NCBI RefSeq assembly: GCF_004328625.1
Contig: NZ_CP032229.1
Coordinates: 1,674,001-1,738,000 of the forward strand
Length of the DNA stretch: 64,000 nucleotides
Reading direction: 5' to 3'
DNA from: Streptomyces seoulensis
GTDB taxonomy: Bacteria; Actinomycetota; Actinomycetes; Streptomycetales; Streptomycetaceae
The number at the start of each line of letters is the position of its first letter. The stretch's first letter is position 1. Position numbers and translations under genes: made by a program. The notes below the pieces were generated by a model that searched no databases, was not told where the DNA came from, and worked only from the letters and a program-made list of their open reading frames with translations. This document shows positions 29,278 through 38,344 of the stretch, piece by piece.

Positions 29278-32258
29278 AACAGCTCGTCCACCACCGTCCG
29301 GGCCCGGCGGGCGGTACGGCGGTACGCGTCCAGCATGTCGCCGGCCCGGCCCTCGCCGTAGCCCAGGTAGCGGCCCACCGCCGCCAGCTCGCGCGGCTCG
29401 GTGGGGAAGGTGTCGCCCGCCCGGCCCCGGACCAGCATCACCGCGTTGCGGACCCGGCTTGCCAGCACCCACGCCTCGTCCAGCACGGCCGCGTCCTCCG
29501 CGCCGATCAGGCCGGCCTCGCGGGCCGCCGCCAGCGCCTCGCGCGTCCTCGGGGTGCGCAGGCCCGGCACCTCCCAGGCGTGCCGGAGCTGGAGCAGCTG
29601 GACCGTCCACTCCACGTCCGACAGGCCGCCGGGGCCCAGCTTGGTGTGCAGCTTGGGGTCCGCGCCGCGCGGCAGCCGCTCGGACTCCATCCGGGCCTTC
29701 AGCCGGCGGATCTCGCGCACCGCGTCGTCGTCCAGGCCGTGGGCCGGGTAGCGCAGCGGGTCGATCAGCGTCATGAAGCGGCGCCCCAGCTCCGCGTCCC
29801 CCGCGACCGGCTCGGCCCGCAGCAGCGCCTGCGACTCCCAGCCCAGCGACCACCTGCGGTAGTACGCCTCGTACGACTTCAGGGTGCGGACCAGGGGGCC
29901 GGACTTGCCCTCCGGGCGCAGGTCGGCGTCGATCAGCAGGGGCGGGTCGGCGCTGGGGAGCTGGAGCAGGCGGCGCATCTCGGCCACCACCTTGTTGGCG
30001 GCCTTCGCGGCCTCGTGCTCGTCCACGCCCTCCCTCGGCTCGTGCACGAACAGCACGTCCGCGTCCGAGCCGTAGCCGAGTTCGTGGCCGCCGAACCGGC
30101 CCATGCCGATGATCGCGAACTTGGTGGGGAGGGTGTCGCCCCAGGTCTCGCGGACCACCGCGCGGAGGGTGCCGGCGAGGGTGGCGGCGGTGAGGTCGGA
30201 GATCGCGTTGCCGGTGCGGTCGAGGAGGACGCCCTCGTCGGGCTCCGCCGGGGTGGTTTCCGTGCCGTACGAGCCGACGATGTCCGCCGCCGCGGTGCGG
30301 AAGAGCTCTCGGCGCCTGACGCCTCGGGCCGCTGTCACGCCCTGTTCCGCGTTCTCCGCGCGGTTCACCGCCGCGGTGATCTCCTGCTCCAGCTGGGCCC
30401 TGCCGCGTGGTTCCAAGCCGCCCGCGTCTCCGTCGCCGAGGAGGGCCACGGCTTCGGGGGCGCGGAGGAGGAGGTCGGGGGCGAGGCGGCCCGCCGAGAG
30501 GACCCTCGCCAGGTTCTCCGCCGCCGCGCCCTCGTCCCGGAGGAGGCGGAGGTACCAGGGGGTCTTGCCCAGGGCGTCGGAGACCTTGCGGAAGTTCAGG
30601 AGGCCGGCGTCCGGGTCCGCCGAGTCCGCGAACCAGCCGAGGAGGACGGGGAGCAGGGTGCGCTGGATGGCCGCCTTGCGGGTCACTCCGGAGGCGAGGG
30701 CCTCCAGGTGGCGGAGCGCTGCCGCCGGGTCCGCGTAGCCGAGGGCGACCAGGCGTGCCCTCGCCGCCTCCGCGCTCAGCCTTGTCTCGCCGGGGGCAAG
30801 CTGGGCCACGGCGTCCAGGAGGGGGCGGTAGAAGATCTTCTCGTGCAGGCGGCGGACCACGCCTGTGTGGCGTTTCCACTCGCGGCGCAGGCCGGCTACC
30901 GGGTCCGTGCGGAGGCCGAGGGAGCGGCCCAGGCGGCGGAGGTCCTCTTCTGCTTCGGGGACGAGGTGGGTGCGGCGGAGCTGGAACAGCTGGATGCGGT
31001 GTTCCAGTTCGCGGAGGAAGCGGTATGCCTCGTCGAGGCGGGCGGCGTCCTCCCGGCCCACGTAGCCGCCTGTCGCCAGGGCTTGGAGGGCCTTCAAGGT
31101 GGTGCCGCTGCGGAGGGTCTGGTCCGTGCGGCCGTGGACCAGCTGGAGCAGCTGGACCGCGAATTCGACGTCCCTCAGGCCGCCTGGACCCAGTTTCAGT
31201 TCCCTGTCGATCTCCGCCGGGGGGATGTTCTCCACGACCCTGCGGCGCATCTTCTGCACGTCGGGGACGAAGTTCTCGCGGTCGGCTGCCTGCCAGACCA
31301 TGGGGGTGAGGGCGTCGGTGTATGCCTCGCCGAGTTCTTTGTCGCCCGCTACCGGGCGGGCCTTCAGGAGGGCCTGGAACTCCCAGGTCTTCGCCCAGCG
31401 CTGGTAGTAGGCGAGGTGGCTGCTCAGGGTCCGCACGAGGGGGCCGTTGCGGCCCTCCGGGCGCAGGTTCGCGTCCACCGGCCAGATCGAACCCTCGATC
31501 GTGGTCTCCGAGCAGATGCGCATCATGTGGGAGGCGAGCTTCGTGGCCGACCTCAGGGCCTTCGTCTCGTCCGTGCCCTGGGTGGGCTCCGCCACGAAGA
31601 TCACGTCCACGTCGGAGACGTAGTTCAGCTCGTGGCCGCCGCACTTGCCCATGGCGATCACTGCGAGGCGGCAGGCTTGGGCGTCCTGGGGGGCTTCCTT
31701 TTCCGCCATGGCCAGGGCTGCGCGGAGGGTCGCCGTTGCCAGGTCTGCCAGTTCCGCCGCGGTCTGGGTGACGTCCGTGGTGCCGCACACGTCCCTCGCG
31801 GCGATGGAGAGCAGGCAGCGGCGGTACGCCACCCTGAGTTCCACCTGGTCCGTGGCTTCTGCCAGGCCGCGTTCGAACTCCGTCACTCCGGGATGCAGGT
31901 CCCTGGGTTCGTAGGTGACCAGTTCCTGCCAGTCGTGGGGGTGGCGGGCCAGGTGGTCCGCCAGGGCCGCCGACGCGCCCAGTACGCCCAGGAGGCGGTC
32001 GCGGAGGGGTTTCGCCGCGATCAGGGTGTCCAGGAGTTCCCGGTGGTCCGTCGGGGCCGGCTGGGCCTCCAGCAGTCGTACCAGGCCGCGCAGGGCCAGG
32101 TCCGGGTCGGCTGTCGCGCCCAGCGCCTCCAGGAGGACCGGGTCCGCCTTCACCAGGGCCAGCTCGGGGCTGTCCAGCAGGCGCTCGGCTCCCGAGGGGT
32201 CCGTGAAGCCGTGCCGAAGCAGTCTGGTGAACGTGCTGCTCCTGCGCCCCGGCGTCAT
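29265..32258 (-). CDS. glnE: bifunctional glutamine-synthetase adenylyltransferase/deadenylase
   Basis: The 997-residue enzyme has two tandem nucleotidyltransferase domains. The N-terminal (deadenylase-type) active site reads MGKCGGHELNYVSDVDV at about 203-219. The C-terminal (adenylylase-type) site reads MGRFGGHELGYGSDADV at about 716-732. The duplicated architecture is complete and the length is normal. GlnE adds or removes AMP on a tyrosine of GSI-type synthetases, setting their activity to nitrogen status. It is not expected to modify GlnII. Three glutamine genes, glnII, glnE and glnA2, fall within 31 kb. The ATG at 32258 is taken from the protein start MTPGRRSSTF. Confidence 0.96.
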   Translation of the reverse strand: MTPGRRSSTFTRLLRHGFTDPSGAERLLDSPELALVKADPVLLEALGATADPDLALRGLVRLLEAQPAPTDHRELLDTLIAAKPLRDRLLGVLGASAALADHLARHPHDWQELVTYEPRDLHPGVTEFERGLAEATDQVELRVAYRRCLLSIAARDVCGTTDVTQTAAELADLATATLRAALAMAEKEAPQDAQACRLAVIAMGKCGGHELNYVSDVDVIFVAEPTQGTDETKALRSATKLASHMMRICSETTIEGSIWPVDANLRPEGRNGPLVRTLSSHLAYYQRWAKTWEFQALLKARPVAGDKELGEAYTDALTPMVWQAADRENFVPDVQKMRRRVVENIPPAEIDRELKLGPGGLRDVEFAVQLLQLVHGRTDQTLRSGTTLKALQALATGGYVGREDAARLDEAYRFLRELEHRIQLFQLRRTHLVPEAEEDLRRLGRSLGLRTDPVAGLRREWKRHTGVVRRLHEKIFYRPLLDAVAQLAPGETRLSAEAARARLVALGYADPAAALRHLEALASGVTRKAAIQRTLLPVLLGWFADSADPDAGLLNFRKVSDALGKTPWYLRLLRDEGAAAENLARVLSAGRLAPDLLLRAPEAVALLGDGDAGGLEPRGRAQLEQEITAAVNRAENAEQGVTAARGVRRRELFRTAAADIVGSYGTETTPAEPDEGVLLDRTGNAISDLTAATLAGTLRAVVRETWGDTLPTKFAIIGMGRFGGHELGYGSDADVLFVHEPREGVDEHEAAKAANKVVAEMRRLLQLPSADPPLLIDADLRPEGKSGPLVRTLKSYEAYYRRWSLGWESQALLRAEPVAGDAELGRRFMTLIDPLRYPAHGLDDDAVREIRRLKARMESERLPRGADPKLHTKLGPGGLSDVEWTVQLLQLRHAWEVPGLRTPRTREALAAAREAGLIGAEDAAVLDEAWVLASRVRNAVMLVRGRAGDTFPTEPRELAAVGRYLGYGEGRAGDMLDAYRRTARRARTVVDELFYAG

Positions 32259-32532
32259 CCGCGGCCTCCCCTCGGGATCAAGACGGTCCTGGCCAGAGCC
32301 TAACCGTGCGGGTGGCCTCCGGTCGTTGCCGCGCCCCGCGTCGTCGTGGGTCGGGGCCGCGCCGGGGGTGTCCGTCCCCGGTCCGGCGGCTTACGTTTCC
32401 ACGATGCGTTCAGCCTGGTGTCTCGCCGGCCGCTGCGGGCGGACACCCCCCGACACGTCCCCTTGCCGCCGTTTGCGGGTGCGGTGCGGTGGCGGACTGT
32501 CGCGGTTTCGGGTTCCGTGGAAGGGGCTTGAG
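32259..32532. other. non-coding gap upstream of glnE
   Basis: The 274 bases upstream of glnE and before the decayed VOC gene contain no convincing coding sequence. I see no clear promoter or operator and no structured RNA. Confidence 0.45.
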
Positions 32533-32691
32533 GTGAGTGAGCCTGTGCGGTGTTCGGAGCGCGATGGGGGGACTTCCATGTACTTCCGCGATCCTGACGG
32601 GAACGGGTGGGCCGTTCAGGAGTACCGGGTCCGGGCCGACCAGCCGCTTCACCGGGTGCTGGCTCGGCTTGCCGAAGGGACGGCGTCGTGA
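32533..32691 (+). pseudogene. decayed VOC/glyoxalase fragment
   Basis: The last 52 codons (from GTG 32533) encode only the end of a VOC fold: GTSMYFRDPDGNGWAVQEYR, where the FRDPDGN...E motif is the second metal or active-site segment of glyoxalase-like proteins. The remaining N-terminal part of the domain is missing and cannot be found upstream in this frame. The fragment stop overlaps the next gene by a GTGA, so it may have been the first half of a two-gene pair. It is best seen as a remnant. Confidence 0.6.
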
Positions 32692-33101
32692 GCGGGGCGC
32701 TGGGGCGGGGGTCCGTTGCCACTCGGTTGCCTGCTCAGGATTTGGAGCGGGCTCGGCGGTTCTATTCCGAGAAGCTGGGGCTTGAGCCGTTTGACGAGCG
32801 GCCCGGGGGGTTGCTTTATCGGTGCGGGGACTCGTTTTTTGTGGTGTTTCGGTCCACTGGGGCTTCGCCTGGGACTTTTACTCAGATGGGGTGGGAGGTC
32901 GACGACCTCGAAGCCACCCTCGCCGAGTTGCGGGGGCGGGGGGTGGTGTTCGAGGACGTCGAGGCTCCTGGGTTCCGGACCGAGGGGGGCGTCGCCGAGG
33001 TGCAGGGGAATTATCCGAGCAAAGGGGCGACAGGGGAATGGGCTGCCTGGTTCCGGGACAGCGAGGGGAATCTGATCGGAATTGGGCAGCCCATTCGGTG
33101 A
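32688..33101 (+). CDS. VOC-family (glyoxalase-like) protein
   Basis: This 137-residue protein has both betaalphabetabetabeta halves: VATRLPAQDLERARRFYSEKLGLEPFDERPGG and then WEVDDLEATLAELRGRGVVFED with WFRDSEGNLIGIGQ at the end. Some VOC proteins are dioxygenases or antibiotic-binding proteins; the metal-binding residues here cannot be assigned with confidence. The GTG at 32688 overlaps the remnant stop. The codon use is less GC-rich at third positions than its neighbours (many TTT, TTG and GGG codons), a sign of recent transfer or relaxed selection. Confidence 0.8.
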   Translation: MSGALGRGSVATRLPAQDLERARRFYSEKLGLEPFDERPGGLLYRCGDSFFVVFRSTGASPGTFTQMGWEVDDLEATLAELRGRGVVFEDVEAPGFRTEGGVAEVQGNYPSKGATGEWAAWFRDSEGNLIGIGQPIR

Positions 33102-33108
33102 ACTGCGG

Positions 33109-34470
33109 CTACAGCACCGGCAGGTTCTTCCGCAGCTCGAAGGCCGTGACCTCGCTGCGGTACTCCTCCCACTCCGACTTCTTGTTGCGGAGGAAGAAGT
33201 CGAAGACGTGTTCGCCCAGGGTTTCGGCCACCAGGTCGCTGCGTTCCATCAGGGTCAGGGCCTCGCCGAGGTTCTGGGGCAACGGTTCGATGCCCATCGC
33301 CCGGCGTTCCGCGTCGGAGAGGGCCCAGACGTCGTCCTCGGCGCCCGGGGGGAGTTCGTAGCCCTCCTCGATGCCCTTGAGGCCGGCGGCCAGGAGGACG
33401 GCGTAGGCGAGGTAGGGGTTGGCCCCTGAGTCGAGGGAGCGGACCTCCACGCGGGCCGAGCCGGTCTTGCCGGGCTTGTACATGGGGACGCGGACCAGGG
33501 CCGAGCGGTTGTTGTGACCCCAGCAGATGTACGAGGGGGCCTCGCCGCCCGCGCCCGCCGTGCGCTCCGAGCCGCCCCAGATGCGCTTGTAGGAGTTGAC
33601 CCACTGGTTGGTCACCGCCGAGATCTCCGCCGCGTGCCGCAGCAGGCCCGCGATGAAGGAGCGGCCGACCTTGGAGAGCTGGTACTCCGAGCCGGACTCG
33701 TAGAACGCGTTGCGGTCGCCCTCGAAGAGGGAGAGGTGGGTGTGCATGCCCGAGCCGGGGAACTCCGAGAACGGCTTCGGCATGAAGGTCGCCTGGACCC
33801 CCTGCTCCAGCGCGACCTGCTTCATGACCAGCCGGAACGTCATGATGTTGTCCGCCGTGGACAGCGCGTCGGCGTAGCGGAGGTCGATCTCCTGCTGGCC
33901 GGGGCCGCCCTCGTGGTGGGAGAACTCCACCGAGATGCCCATCGACTCCAGCATGGTGATCGCCTGGCGGCGGAAGTCCATGCCGACGTTCTGCGGGGTG
34001 TGGTCGAAGTAGCCGGAGTTGTCCGCCGGGGTCGGCCGGCTGCCGTCCGTCGGCTTGTTCTTCAGCAGGAAGAACTCGATCTCCGGGTGGGTGTAGAAGG
34101 TGAACCCCAGGTCGGAGGTGCGGGCCAGCGCGCGCTTGAGGACGTAGCGGGGGTCGGCGAAGGACGGGGAGCCGTCCGGCATCAGGATGTCGCAGAACAT
34201 CCGGGCGGTGCCGGGGGCCTCCGCGCGCCAGGGCAGGACCTGGAACGTGGACGGGTCCGGCTTGGCGATCATGTCGGACTCGTAGACGCGGGCGAAGCCC
34301 TCGATGGCCGAGCCGTCGAAGCCGATGCCCTCGTCGAACGCCTGCTCAAGCTCCGCGGGGGCCACGGCGACGGACTTGAGGAAGCCCAGCACGTCCGTGA
34401 ACCACAGGCGTACGAACCGGATGTCGCGCTCCTCCAAGGTCCGGAGCACGAACTCCTGCTGCTTGTCCAT
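33109..34470 (-). CDS. glnA2: glutamine-synthetase-I-like enzyme GlnA2 (gamma-glutamylpolyamine synthetase type)
   Basis: The 453-residue protein belongs to the GSI fold: RFVRLWFTDVLGFLKS at the start, GFDGSAI, THPEIEFFLL (metal Glu), MHTHLSLFEGD, NRSALVRVP and FELRKNLPVL at the end. In S. coelicolor the gene in this position, glnA2, was shown to make gamma-glutamylpolyamine rather than glutamine, so polyamine use is the likely role. A Tyr (EGYELPP) sits near the place of the GSI adenylylation loop, but whether GlnE modifies it is unknown. The ATG at 34470 (MDKQQEF) is the family start, 15 bases inside a longer frame. It is 8 bases from the convergent VOC gene. Confidence 0.93.
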   Translation of the reverse strand: MDKQQEFVLRTLEERDIRFVRLWFTDVLGFLKSVAVAPAELEQAFDEGIGFDGSAIEGFARVYESDMIAKPDPSTFQVLPWRAEAPGTARMFCDILMPDGSPSFADPRYVLKRALARTSDLGFTFYTHPEIEFFLLKNKPTDGSRPTPADNSGYFDHTPQNVGMDFRRQAITMLESMGISVEFSHHEGGPGQQEIDLRYADALSTADNIMTFRLVMKQVALEQGVQATFMPKPFSEFPGSGMHTHLSLFEGDRNAFYESGSEYQLSKVGRSFIAGLLRHAAEISAVTNQWVNSYKRIWGGSERTAGAGGEAPSYICWGHNNRSALVRVPMYKPGKTGSARVEVRSLDSGANPYLAYAVLLAAGLKGIEEGYELPPGAEDDVWALSDAERRAMGIEPLPQNLGEALTLMERSDLVAETLGEHVFDFFLRNKKSEWEEYRSEVTAFELRKNLPVL

Positions 34471-34794
34471 CTTCCGCTTCCCCATCCTTGCTGGTCAGGC
34501 CGCCTGTCCGTGGTGCGACGGGAGGCGGTCGGCACCTGAGCATCCCACCACATCGGCGTTTCGCGCGCGTTGCGGACCTTGATCGGCCGGAGGTCTCCGG
34601 GCTGAACGTTCCGCCTGCTCGGGACATACCGTCCTGCCGACCATCTTGCATGTTCATCGGGCCGTACGTCATGGCCGCATCCGCCGGGGCCCACGGCTGC
34701 GAATCATCCGGTTGTCGCACATCGCTCCCGCGCGTCCCTCCCGCGCCATTACGATCAGCGGACCCCGAGACCGCTCCGCGGAAGGACACGCCCC
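34471..34794. other. divergent glnA2-DUF3105 intergenic region
   Basis: The 324 bases between the divergent starts have no gene. They should hold promoters for both sides. I see no GlnR-type four-half-site array and no clear palindrome. Confidence 0.45.
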
Positions 34795-35469
34795 ATGGGT
34801 ACCGACCAGCACAGCCCCGCCTCCGCGCGCGCCGCGCGCATGGAGGAGATGCGGCGCGCCGAGCGGGCCCGCGCCCGTCGCAACCGGGTGCTGGTGATCG
34901 CCGCGAGCGTGGTGGCCGTCGCCGGGCTGGTGGTGGGCGGGGTGGCGCTGGTGCACTCCCAGTCGGACTCGGACAGCGGGAAGGACACGGCCGCCGACGC
35001 CAAGGGCGGCTCCGGGCACTTCACGACCGGCGCGGACGGGGTGCGCACCTGGTCCGGCAAGCTGTCGCGCACCCACGTCAGCACCAAGGTGACGTACCCG
35101 ATGCACCCGCCGGTCGGCGGGAACCACAACCCGGTGTGGCTCGACTGCAACGGGGACGTCTACAAGGAGCCGGTGCGGGACGAGAACGCGGTGCACGCGC
35201 TGGAGCACGGCGCGGTCTGGGTGACGTACACCGACAAGGCCGAAAAGGCGGACGTGGACGCGCTCGCGGCCAAGGTGAAGCGGACGCCGTACTCGCTGAT
35301 GAGCCCGTACAAGGACCAGGACGCGCCGCTGATCCTGTCGGCGTGGGGGCATCAGGTGAGCGTGAAGAGCGCGTCCGACCCCGAGGTGGACAAGTTCTTC
35401 GCCGCCTATGTGCAGGGCAAGCAGACCCCGGAGCCGGGCGCCTCCTGCACCGGCGGGGTCATGAAGTGA
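34795..35469 (+). CDS. DUF3105 membrane-anchored protein
   Basis: The 224-residue protein has a basic cytoplasmic start (ARAARMEEMRRAERARARRNR), one membrane helix at about 31-54 and an exported domain. The domain is rich in possible metal ligands: YPMHPPVGGNHNPVWLDCNG (His104, His111, Cys118), AVHALEHGAVWVTY (His134, His138), His186 and Cys218. DUF3105 is unexplained. Its stop overlaps the next gene by four bases (GTGA), and the partner is a DUF305 protein with its own His/Met-rich motifs. This points to shared metal handling outside the membrane, which is inference. Confidence 0.85.
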   Translation: MGTDQHSPASARAARMEEMRRAERARARRNRVLVIAASVVAVAGLVVGGVALVHSQSDSDSGKDTAADAKGGSGHFTTGADGVRTWSGKLSRTHVSTKVTYPMHPPVGGNHNPVWLDCNGDVYKEPVRDENAVHALEHGAVWVTYTDKAEKADVDALAAKVKRTPYSLMSPYKDQDAPLILSAWGHQVSVKSASDPEVDKFFAAYVQGKQTPEPGASCTGGVMK

Positions 35470-36098
35470 GGCGCGGGTACGTCGGGTTGGCGGCCGGGGC
35501 AGCCGTGCTGGCCGTCGTCGCGGCGGGGGCAGGGGGGTACGCGGCCGGCGGGGAGCGTGATTCCGCTTCCGTACAGGTGCCGGGGGCGGAGTCCGCGGAC
35601 GCCGGGTTCGCGCGGGACATGGCCGTGCACCATCAGCAGGCCGTGGAGATGTCGTATCTGGTGCGCGACCGCACCGGTGACGAGGAGGTGCGGCGGCTCG
35701 CGTACGACATCGCGCAGACCCAGGCCAACCAGCGCGGGATGCTGCTGGGCTGGCTGGATCTGTGGGGGCTGCCGAAGGTGTCCGCCGAGCCGCCGATGAC
35801 CTGGATGGGCATGGGTGACATGCCGCCGGGGCAGGACGGCGCGCTGATGCCGGGCATGGCGACCAACTCCGAGCTGCGCGAGCTGGGTTCGCTGAAGGGG
35901 CGCGCGGCGGAGGTGTTCTACCTCCAGCTCATGACGGAGCACCACAAGGGCGGGGTGCACATGGCCGAGGGGTGTGTGGCCCGGTGTACCGCGGGGCCGG
36001 AACAGCGGCTCGCGCGCGGGATGGTGGACGCCCAGCGGTCCGAGATCCGGCTGATGGCGGACATGCTCAAGAAGCGGGGCGCACCCGCCCGTTCGTGA
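35466..36098 (+). CDS. DUF305 membrane-anchored protein, His/Met-rich
   Basis: The 210-residue protein has a signal-anchor (residues 4-27) and two DUF305 repeats. Repeat one has ARDMAVHHQQAVEMSYLV (His55, His56, Met62) and repeat two has LMTEHHKGGVHMAEGC (His159, His160, His165, Met166, Cys170). Between them residues 111-131 hold six Met in MTWMGMGDMPPGQDGALMPG. This ligand-rich ferritin-like fold suggests copper or other soft-metal binding. The GTG start is used because it overlaps the DUF3105 stop, giving coupled translation; the longer open frame upstream is a shadow. The pair is co-conserved in Streptomyces as far as I recall. Confidence 0.87.
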   Translation: MRRGYVGLAAGAAVLAVVAAGAGGYAAGGERDSASVQVPGAESADAGFARDMAVHHQQAVEMSYLVRDRTGDEEVRRLAYDIAQTQANQRGMLLGWLDLWGLPKVSAEPPMTWMGMGDMPPGQDGALMPGMATNSELRELGSLKGRAAEVFYLQLMTEHHKGGVHMAEGCVARCTAGPEQRLARGMVDAQRSEIRLMADMLKKRGAPARS

Positions 36099-36166
36099 CG
36101 GCTCCCGATTAAGTCCGCTCTTTTCATGGTTACTTGAGCTTCTCTTGACCTTTTGCTTCCCCTGAC

Positions 36167-36179
36167 ATGAACGGTTCAT
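36167..36179. promoter_or_regulatory. palindrome upstream of the sedolisin gene
   Basis: ATGAAC-G-GTTCAT is a 6-bp perfect inverted repeat about 118 bases before the protease start. It is a possible operator; no regulator can be named. Confidence 0.3.
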
Positions 36180-36296
36180 CGGCCAGAGTGGCCCCCATCG
36201 TGTGATCTCCACGCCGGTCGACACCGCCGCTTCACCGGCGCGCATCCGCGACGTACCGACCACGACATGCATGCGCAACGCATCGCAGGGGGTTCT

Positions 36297-38261
36297 ATGA
36301 GATCCAACCGCGCCAAGACGCGCGCCGGTGTGAGCATGGCGGCGACGCTGCCGATGATCGCCGGGGCGCTGGCGCTCGGCATACCCGCGGCCCACGCGGA
36401 CGGCCCGGCGCGCAACACGCTGACCGGCACCCGGCCGCTGTGGGCCACGGCGAAGGCGGACAAGGGCGCCGCCGCCGACAGCGCCCGCGTCGACGCCCAC
36501 GTCTACCTGGCCGGGCGGGACGCGGCCGGACTGGCGGCCTACGCCAAGGCCGTCTCCGACCCGGCGTCGCCGCTGTACGGCAAGCACCTCAGTGCCAAGG
36601 AGGCGCAGGCCCGCTTCGGGGCCACCAAGGCCCAGGTGAGCGCCGTCAAGTCCTGGCTGAAGTCGGCCGGTCTGACGGTCACCGGGGTCACCGCGCACTA
36701 CGTCTCCGTCTCCGGTGACGTGGCCGCCGCCGAGAAGGCGTTCGGCACCCAGCTGCACAACTACGCCAAGGGCGCCCGGACTTACCGCGCCCCGGCGAAG
36801 ACCGCGTCCGCACCCGCGTCCCTCAAGGGCGCCGTGCTCACCGTGACCGGCCTGGACAACGCGCCGCACAAGGCCAAGCACGATAGCCAACTTCCGCCTC
36901 CGGAAGCGGTGTTCAAGAACGCCGGCCCGTTCTCGAGCTACTTCGGCTCGAACGTCGCGAGCAGCCTGCCGGACGCGTACGGCCACAAGATCCCGTACGC
37001 GGTCAAGGGTTACACCGGCAAGCAGCTCCGCGCGGCCTACGGCGCGGGCAAGTACACCGGCAAGCACGTGCGCGTCGCCATCACGGACGCGTACGCCTCG
37101 CCGACCATCGCCTTCGACGCCGGCTCCTACGCCAAGAAGCACGGCGACGCGGCGTGGAAGACCGGCCAGCTGCACCAGGTGCTGCCGAAGAAGTACACGC
37201 ACACCGGGGCCGACGAGTGCGGGGCGGCCGGCTGGTACGGCGAGGAGACCCTCGACGTCGAGGCCGTGCACGCGGTCGCGCCGAACGCGGACGTCACCTA
37301 CGTGGGCGCCGCGTCCTGCCTCGACGACGACCTGCTGGACTCGCTCAGCAAGGTCGTCGACAACCACCTGGCCGACATCGTCTCCAACTCCTGGGGCGAC
37401 ATCGAGGCCAACCAGACGCCGGACCTGGCCGCCGCGTACGACCAGGTGTTCCAGTTCGGCGCGGTGGAGGGCATCGGCTTCTACTTCTCCTCCGGCGACA
37501 ACGGTGACGAGGTGGCCAACACCGCCACGGACACCAAGCCGGGCGTGAAGCAGGTCGACACCCCCGCCAACTCGGCCTGGGTGACGGCGGTCGGCGGTAC
37601 CTCGCTGGCGGTCGGCAAGGGCGAGAAGTACCAGTGGGAGACCGGCTGGGGCACCGAGAAGGCGACCCTGTCGGCCGACGGCAAGAGCTGGGCCGGCTTC
37701 CCCGGCGCCTTCACCTCGGGCGCGGGCGGTGGCACCAGCAGGACCGTGCCGCAGCCGTACTACCAGCAGGGCATCGTCCCGAAGAAGCTGGCCACGGCCA
37801 ACAACAAGGCCGGCAACCGCGTCGTCCCGGACATCGCGGCCATCGCCGACCCGAACACCGGCTTCCTGGTCGGCCAGACCCAGACCTTCGCGGACGGGAC
37901 CCTGCGCTACAGCGAGTACCGCATCGGCGGCACCTCGCTGGCCGCGCCGGTGATCGCGGCCGTGCAGGCGCTGGCGCAGGAGGCGCGCGGCGGCAAGGCG
38001 ATCGGCTTCGCCAACCCGTCGATCTACCAGCGGTACGGCAAGGCGGGCGTCTTCCACGACGTCACCGACAACCCGACCGGCTCCGGCCTGGCGGTGGCCC
38101 GTACCGACTTCGTGAACGGTACGGACGCCTCCGGCGGCCTGGCCGTCTCGGTCCGCAGCCTCGGCAAGGACAGCTCGCTGCACGCGGTCAAGGGCTACGA
38201 CGACGTGACCGGCGTGGGCTCGCCCGCGAACGGCTACGTGCAGTCGTACAAGGGTCACTGA
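36297..38261 (+). CDS. secreted S53 (sedolisin/kumamolisin) serine-carboxyl protease
   Basis: The 654-residue exported protein has a signal peptide (1-34), a sedolisin pro-domain (about 40-195) and the catalytic domain. The triad is visible: Glu316 (YGEETLDVE) and Asp320, Asp401 as oxyanion Asp (FYFSSGDNGDE), and Ser547 in YRIGGTSLAAP. Kumamolisin-type proteases act at acid pH and are secreted to feed on protein. An N-terminal pro-domain that must be cut off is present. A Ca-binding region is expected near the end (DVTDNPTGS...YDDVTGVGSP). The ATG at 36297 follows CAGGGGGTT; an upstream ATG at 36267 lacks a ribosome site. Confidence 0.94.
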   Translation: MRSNRAKTRAGVSMAATLPMIAGALALGIPAAHADGPARNTLTGTRPLWATAKADKGAAADSARVDAHVYLAGRDAAGLAAYAKAVSDPASPLYGKHLSAKEAQARFGATKAQVSAVKSWLKSAGLTVTGVTAHYVSVSGDVAAAEKAFGTQLHNYAKGARTYRAPAKTASAPASLKGAVLTVTGLDNAPHKAKHDSQLPPPEAVFKNAGPFSSYFGSNVASSLPDAYGHKIPYAVKGYTGKQLRAAYGAGKYTGKHVRVAITDAYASPTIAFDAGSYAKKHGDAAWKTGQLHQVLPKKYTHTGADECGAAGWYGEETLDVEAVHAVAPNADVTYVGAASCLDDDLLDSLSKVVDNHLADIVSNSWGDIEANQTPDLAAAYDQVFQFGAVEGIGFYFSSGDNGDEVANTATDTKPGVKQVDTPANSAWVTAVGGTSLAVGKGEKYQWETGWGTEKATLSADGKSWAGFPGAFTSGAGGGTSRTVPQPYYQQGIVPKKLATANNKAGNRVVPDIAAIADPNTGFLVGQTQTFADGTLRYSEYRIGGTSLAAPVIAAVQALAQEARGGKAIGFANPSIYQRYGKAGVFHDVTDNPTGSGLAVARTDFVNGTDASGGLAVSVRSLGKDSSLHAVKGYDDVTGVGSPANGYVQSYKGH

Positions 38262-38280
38262 TCCGCGGTAACCGGTGACG

Positions 38281-38311
38281 GGGGCGTGGGGTGTCGGACA
38301 CCTCACGCCCC
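38281..38311 (+). terminator. sedolisin terminator
   Basis: A 15-base stem (38281-38295 with 38297-38311, one G-U pair, opening to a small loop) lies 19 bases after the protease stop and before the nadE promoter. Confidence 0.75.
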
Positions 38312-38332
38312 CCATCGCGTCGGAGTGACGAT

Positions 38333-38338
38333 TACACT
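38333..38338 (+). promoter_or_regulatory. -10 hexamer of a probable leaderless nadE promoter
   Basis: TACACT ends 6 bases before the GTG at 38345 and no Shine-Dalgarno is present. Confidence 0.5.
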
Positions 38339-38344
38339 GGCGGG

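Noticed and set aside
27685..31788. A 1,367-codon open frame on the minus strand across malR, PAP2 and glnE
   Set aside because: It crosses several real genes and shows Arg/Pro-rich nonsense rather than a fold.
32259..32532. A possible riboswitch or small RNA before the VOC genes
   Set aside because: No pairing pattern or conserved motif of a known class could be made out by eye.
35406..38315. A long minus-strand frame opposite DUF305 and the sedolisin gene
   Set aside because: Antisense shadow; no motif, and the opposite strand carries a complete protease with its catalytic residues.
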